Positions 12,733-13,960 of a stretch of 13,960 nucleotides of DNA are shown one piece after another. Location: contig JAAZDA010000337.1 in NCBI GenBank assembly GCA_012512995.1, positions 1 through 13,960 on the forward strand, written 5' to 3'. The position numbers were made by a program, and so were the translations under genes. The stretch comes from Clostridiales bacterium (GTDB taxonomy: Bacteria > Bacillota > Clostridia > Lachnospirales > Lachnospiraceae). Position 1 is the stretch's first letter; each line of letters begins with the position of its first letter. Under the pieces are notes generated by a model that saw nothing but the letters and a program-made list of their open reading frames with translations, made no database searches and was not told the origin of the DNA.

Positions 12733-13960
12733 ATGGGAAGAAAGAAATACGCAGCCAAAAATATAGCCTTCGGTTATGTCGGTCAGTTAGTGACCGCGAT
12801 CATGGGCTTCATACTCAAACAGGTCTTCATCGCGAACCTGGGCGCTACGCTGAATGGCGTCAACGGTCTCTACACCGGTATACTCTCGCTCCTGAATATG
12901 GCGGAGCTCGGCATCGGGACGGCGATGAATTTTGCCCTCTATGCTCCAGTGGCGCGCGGAGACCGCGAGAAGATCAAGTCATACATGAAGCTTTACCGCA
13001 AGGCGTATTACACAGTAGCCTTTGTGGTGGCTGCCATAGGACTGACACTGGCTCCGTTCCTGCGGATCTTTATTAAAGATCCCGGGGCAAATACCTGGCA
13101 CGATCTGACAATGTACTACCTGATCTTCCTGTTCAATACGGTCAGCTCATATTTTGTCGCGTACAAATACAGTCTTGTAAACGCTTCCCAGAAGAACTAT
13201 ATCCAGACTAATATCACGACTGTCACAAAGATAGTGACCGTCCTCGCACAGATGCTGGTCCTTGTTACCACGAAGAATTTCTATTGCTACCTCATCACTG
13301 ATGCGGCAATCCAGCTGATCCAGAAGTTCTTTGCAAACTGGTATCTTAACCATCTTTATCCATACCTTAAGGAAAAGGATGTCGCGCCTCTCGAAAGGTC
13401 AGAGAGCGACGAGGTCTGGAGCAAAACAAAGGCTCTCGTCTGGCACAAGGTGGGCGATGCAGCGCGTCTCCAGACGGATTCGATCATCATTTCATCGTTC
13501 ATAAGCGTCACAGTTTCAGGAATGGTCGATAACTACAATCAGGTCATCACGGCCGTGGCCAGTTTTGTGAACATTATCTTTAATTCCATGATCTCAAGTT
13601 TTGGCAACCTGATCGCAACAGAGAATAAGGAAAAGCAATTCTCTATGTTCAGCGTATACAGATTCTTCGCCTCATGGATATACGGTTTCTGTGCCAGCGC
13701 GTTCTTTATTCTTCTGACGCCTTTTGTCGGAAGTCTCTGGCTTGGAAAAGGCTGGGTGCTGCCTTATTCGGCTGTCGGACTCATTCTTCTTGATTTCTAT
13801 TTCAAGGGCGATCGCATAGTCTTGTCGAACTTCAAGACGGCAGCAGGCGTGTTCGAGCAGGACAAATATCTCGCAGCAATACAGGGCGTCGTGAATCTGA
13901 TCCTTTCAATCTGGCTCGTCATTAAGATAGGCCTGCCTGGAATCTATATAGGGACAGTGA
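12733..13960 (+). CDS. Wzx-like polysaccharide flippase (3' end cut by window)
   Basis: The first 409 codons are present and open to the window edge. The protein resembles the Firmicutes branch of the polysaccharide transporter/MATE-type flippases, which turn the lipid-linked repeat unit to the outer leaflet. The opening KKYAAKNIAFGYVGQLVTAI, then VFIANLGATLNGVNGLYTGILSLLNMAELGIGTAMNFALY (about 31-70) and DREKIKSYMKLYRKAYY, is typical. Several hydrophobic segments follow, with a QTDSIIISSFISVT-type stretch around the middle, a region where related flippases commonly show a similar sequence. The start is ATG 12733, with a weak AGG (12725-12727) 5 bases upstream, 23 bases after the pyruvyl transferase stop. 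The family usually has 450-500 residues, so some 50-100 residues lie beyond the window. I read this frame directly and found no internal stop. Confidence 0.9.
   Translation, partial: MGRKKYAAKNIAFGYVGQLVTAIMGFILKQVFIANLGATLNGVNGLYTGILSLLNMAELGIGTAMNFALYAPVARGDREKIKSYMKLYRKAYYTVAFVVAAIGLTLAPFLRIFIKDPGANTWHDLTMYYLIFLFNTVSSYFVAYKYSLVNASQKNYIQTNITTVTKIVTVLAQMLVLVTTKNFYCYLITDAAIQLIQKFFANWYLNHLYPYLKEKDVAPLERSESDEVWSKTKALVWHKVGDAARLQTDSIIISSFISVTVSGMVDNYNQVITAVASFVNIIFNSMISSFGNLIATENKEKQFSMFSVYRFFASWIYGFCASAFFILLTPFVGSLWLGKGWVLPYSAVGLILLDFYFKGDRIVLSNFKTAAGVFEQDKYLAAIQGVVNLILSIWLVIKIGLPGIYIGTV

Noticed and set aside
1..13960. Insertion sequence, integrase or phage genes as the cause of the module boundaries
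   Set aside because: No transposase, recombinase or phage protein is encoded in any frame I read. Only short repeats suggest mobility.

Overview
The window is a stretch of a surface-polysaccharide (capsule or exopolysaccharide) biosynthesis locus. All recognised genes lie on the + strand. Gene style points to a Firmicute, most likely a member of the Clostridia such as a Lachnospiraceae-like gut bacterium: moderate GC, AGGAGG-type ribosome binding sites, and a flippase and polyprenyl sugar-phosphate transferase of the Firmicutes type. The taxonomy is inference; no rRNA or tRNA is present to confirm it.

Layout. Bases 1-265 hold no gene but contain nested inverted repeats and a perfect 28-bp palindrome. 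A three-gene cassette follows: a DUF5672 glycosyltransferase-like protein (266-1006), a GT17-type glycosyltransferase (1013-1936) and a GT11 (fucosyltransferase-like) enzyme (1933-2964). A hipB-hipA toxin-antitoxin operon (3118-4501) comes next. Its upstream gap carries a well-spaced sigma-A-type promoter embedded in a 60-bp inverted repeat with four ATAGCCA-type half-sites, a likely HipB operator. A near-identical ~29-bp element occurs at 143-171 and 4512-4540, so the cassette plus hipBA is bracketed by short direct repeats.

The polysaccharide genes then continue. There is an unusual single-chain fusion of a GT2 glycosyltransferase with a Wzy-like polytopic polymerase (4572-6797) and a polyprenyl-phosphate sugar-1-phosphate transferase that would start each repeat unit (6804-8228). 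A 163-bp gap contains five consecutive perfect hairpins. After it come a GT4 glycosyltransferase (8392-9435), two GT2 glycosyltransferases (9432-10490 and 10490-11482), a polysaccharide pyruvyl transferase (11495-12709) and the first 409 codons of a Wzx-type flippase that runs off the end (12733-13960). Several gene pairs overlap by 1 to 4 bases, which suggests translational coupling.

Together the genes describe a Wzx/Wzy-dependent pathway: lipid-linked initiation, extension by several glycosyltransferases, pyruvate ketal decoration, flipping and polymerisation. The most unusual items are the GT2-Wzy fusion, the tandem hairpin array, and the hipBA module with its structured operator-promoter inside the glycan locus.
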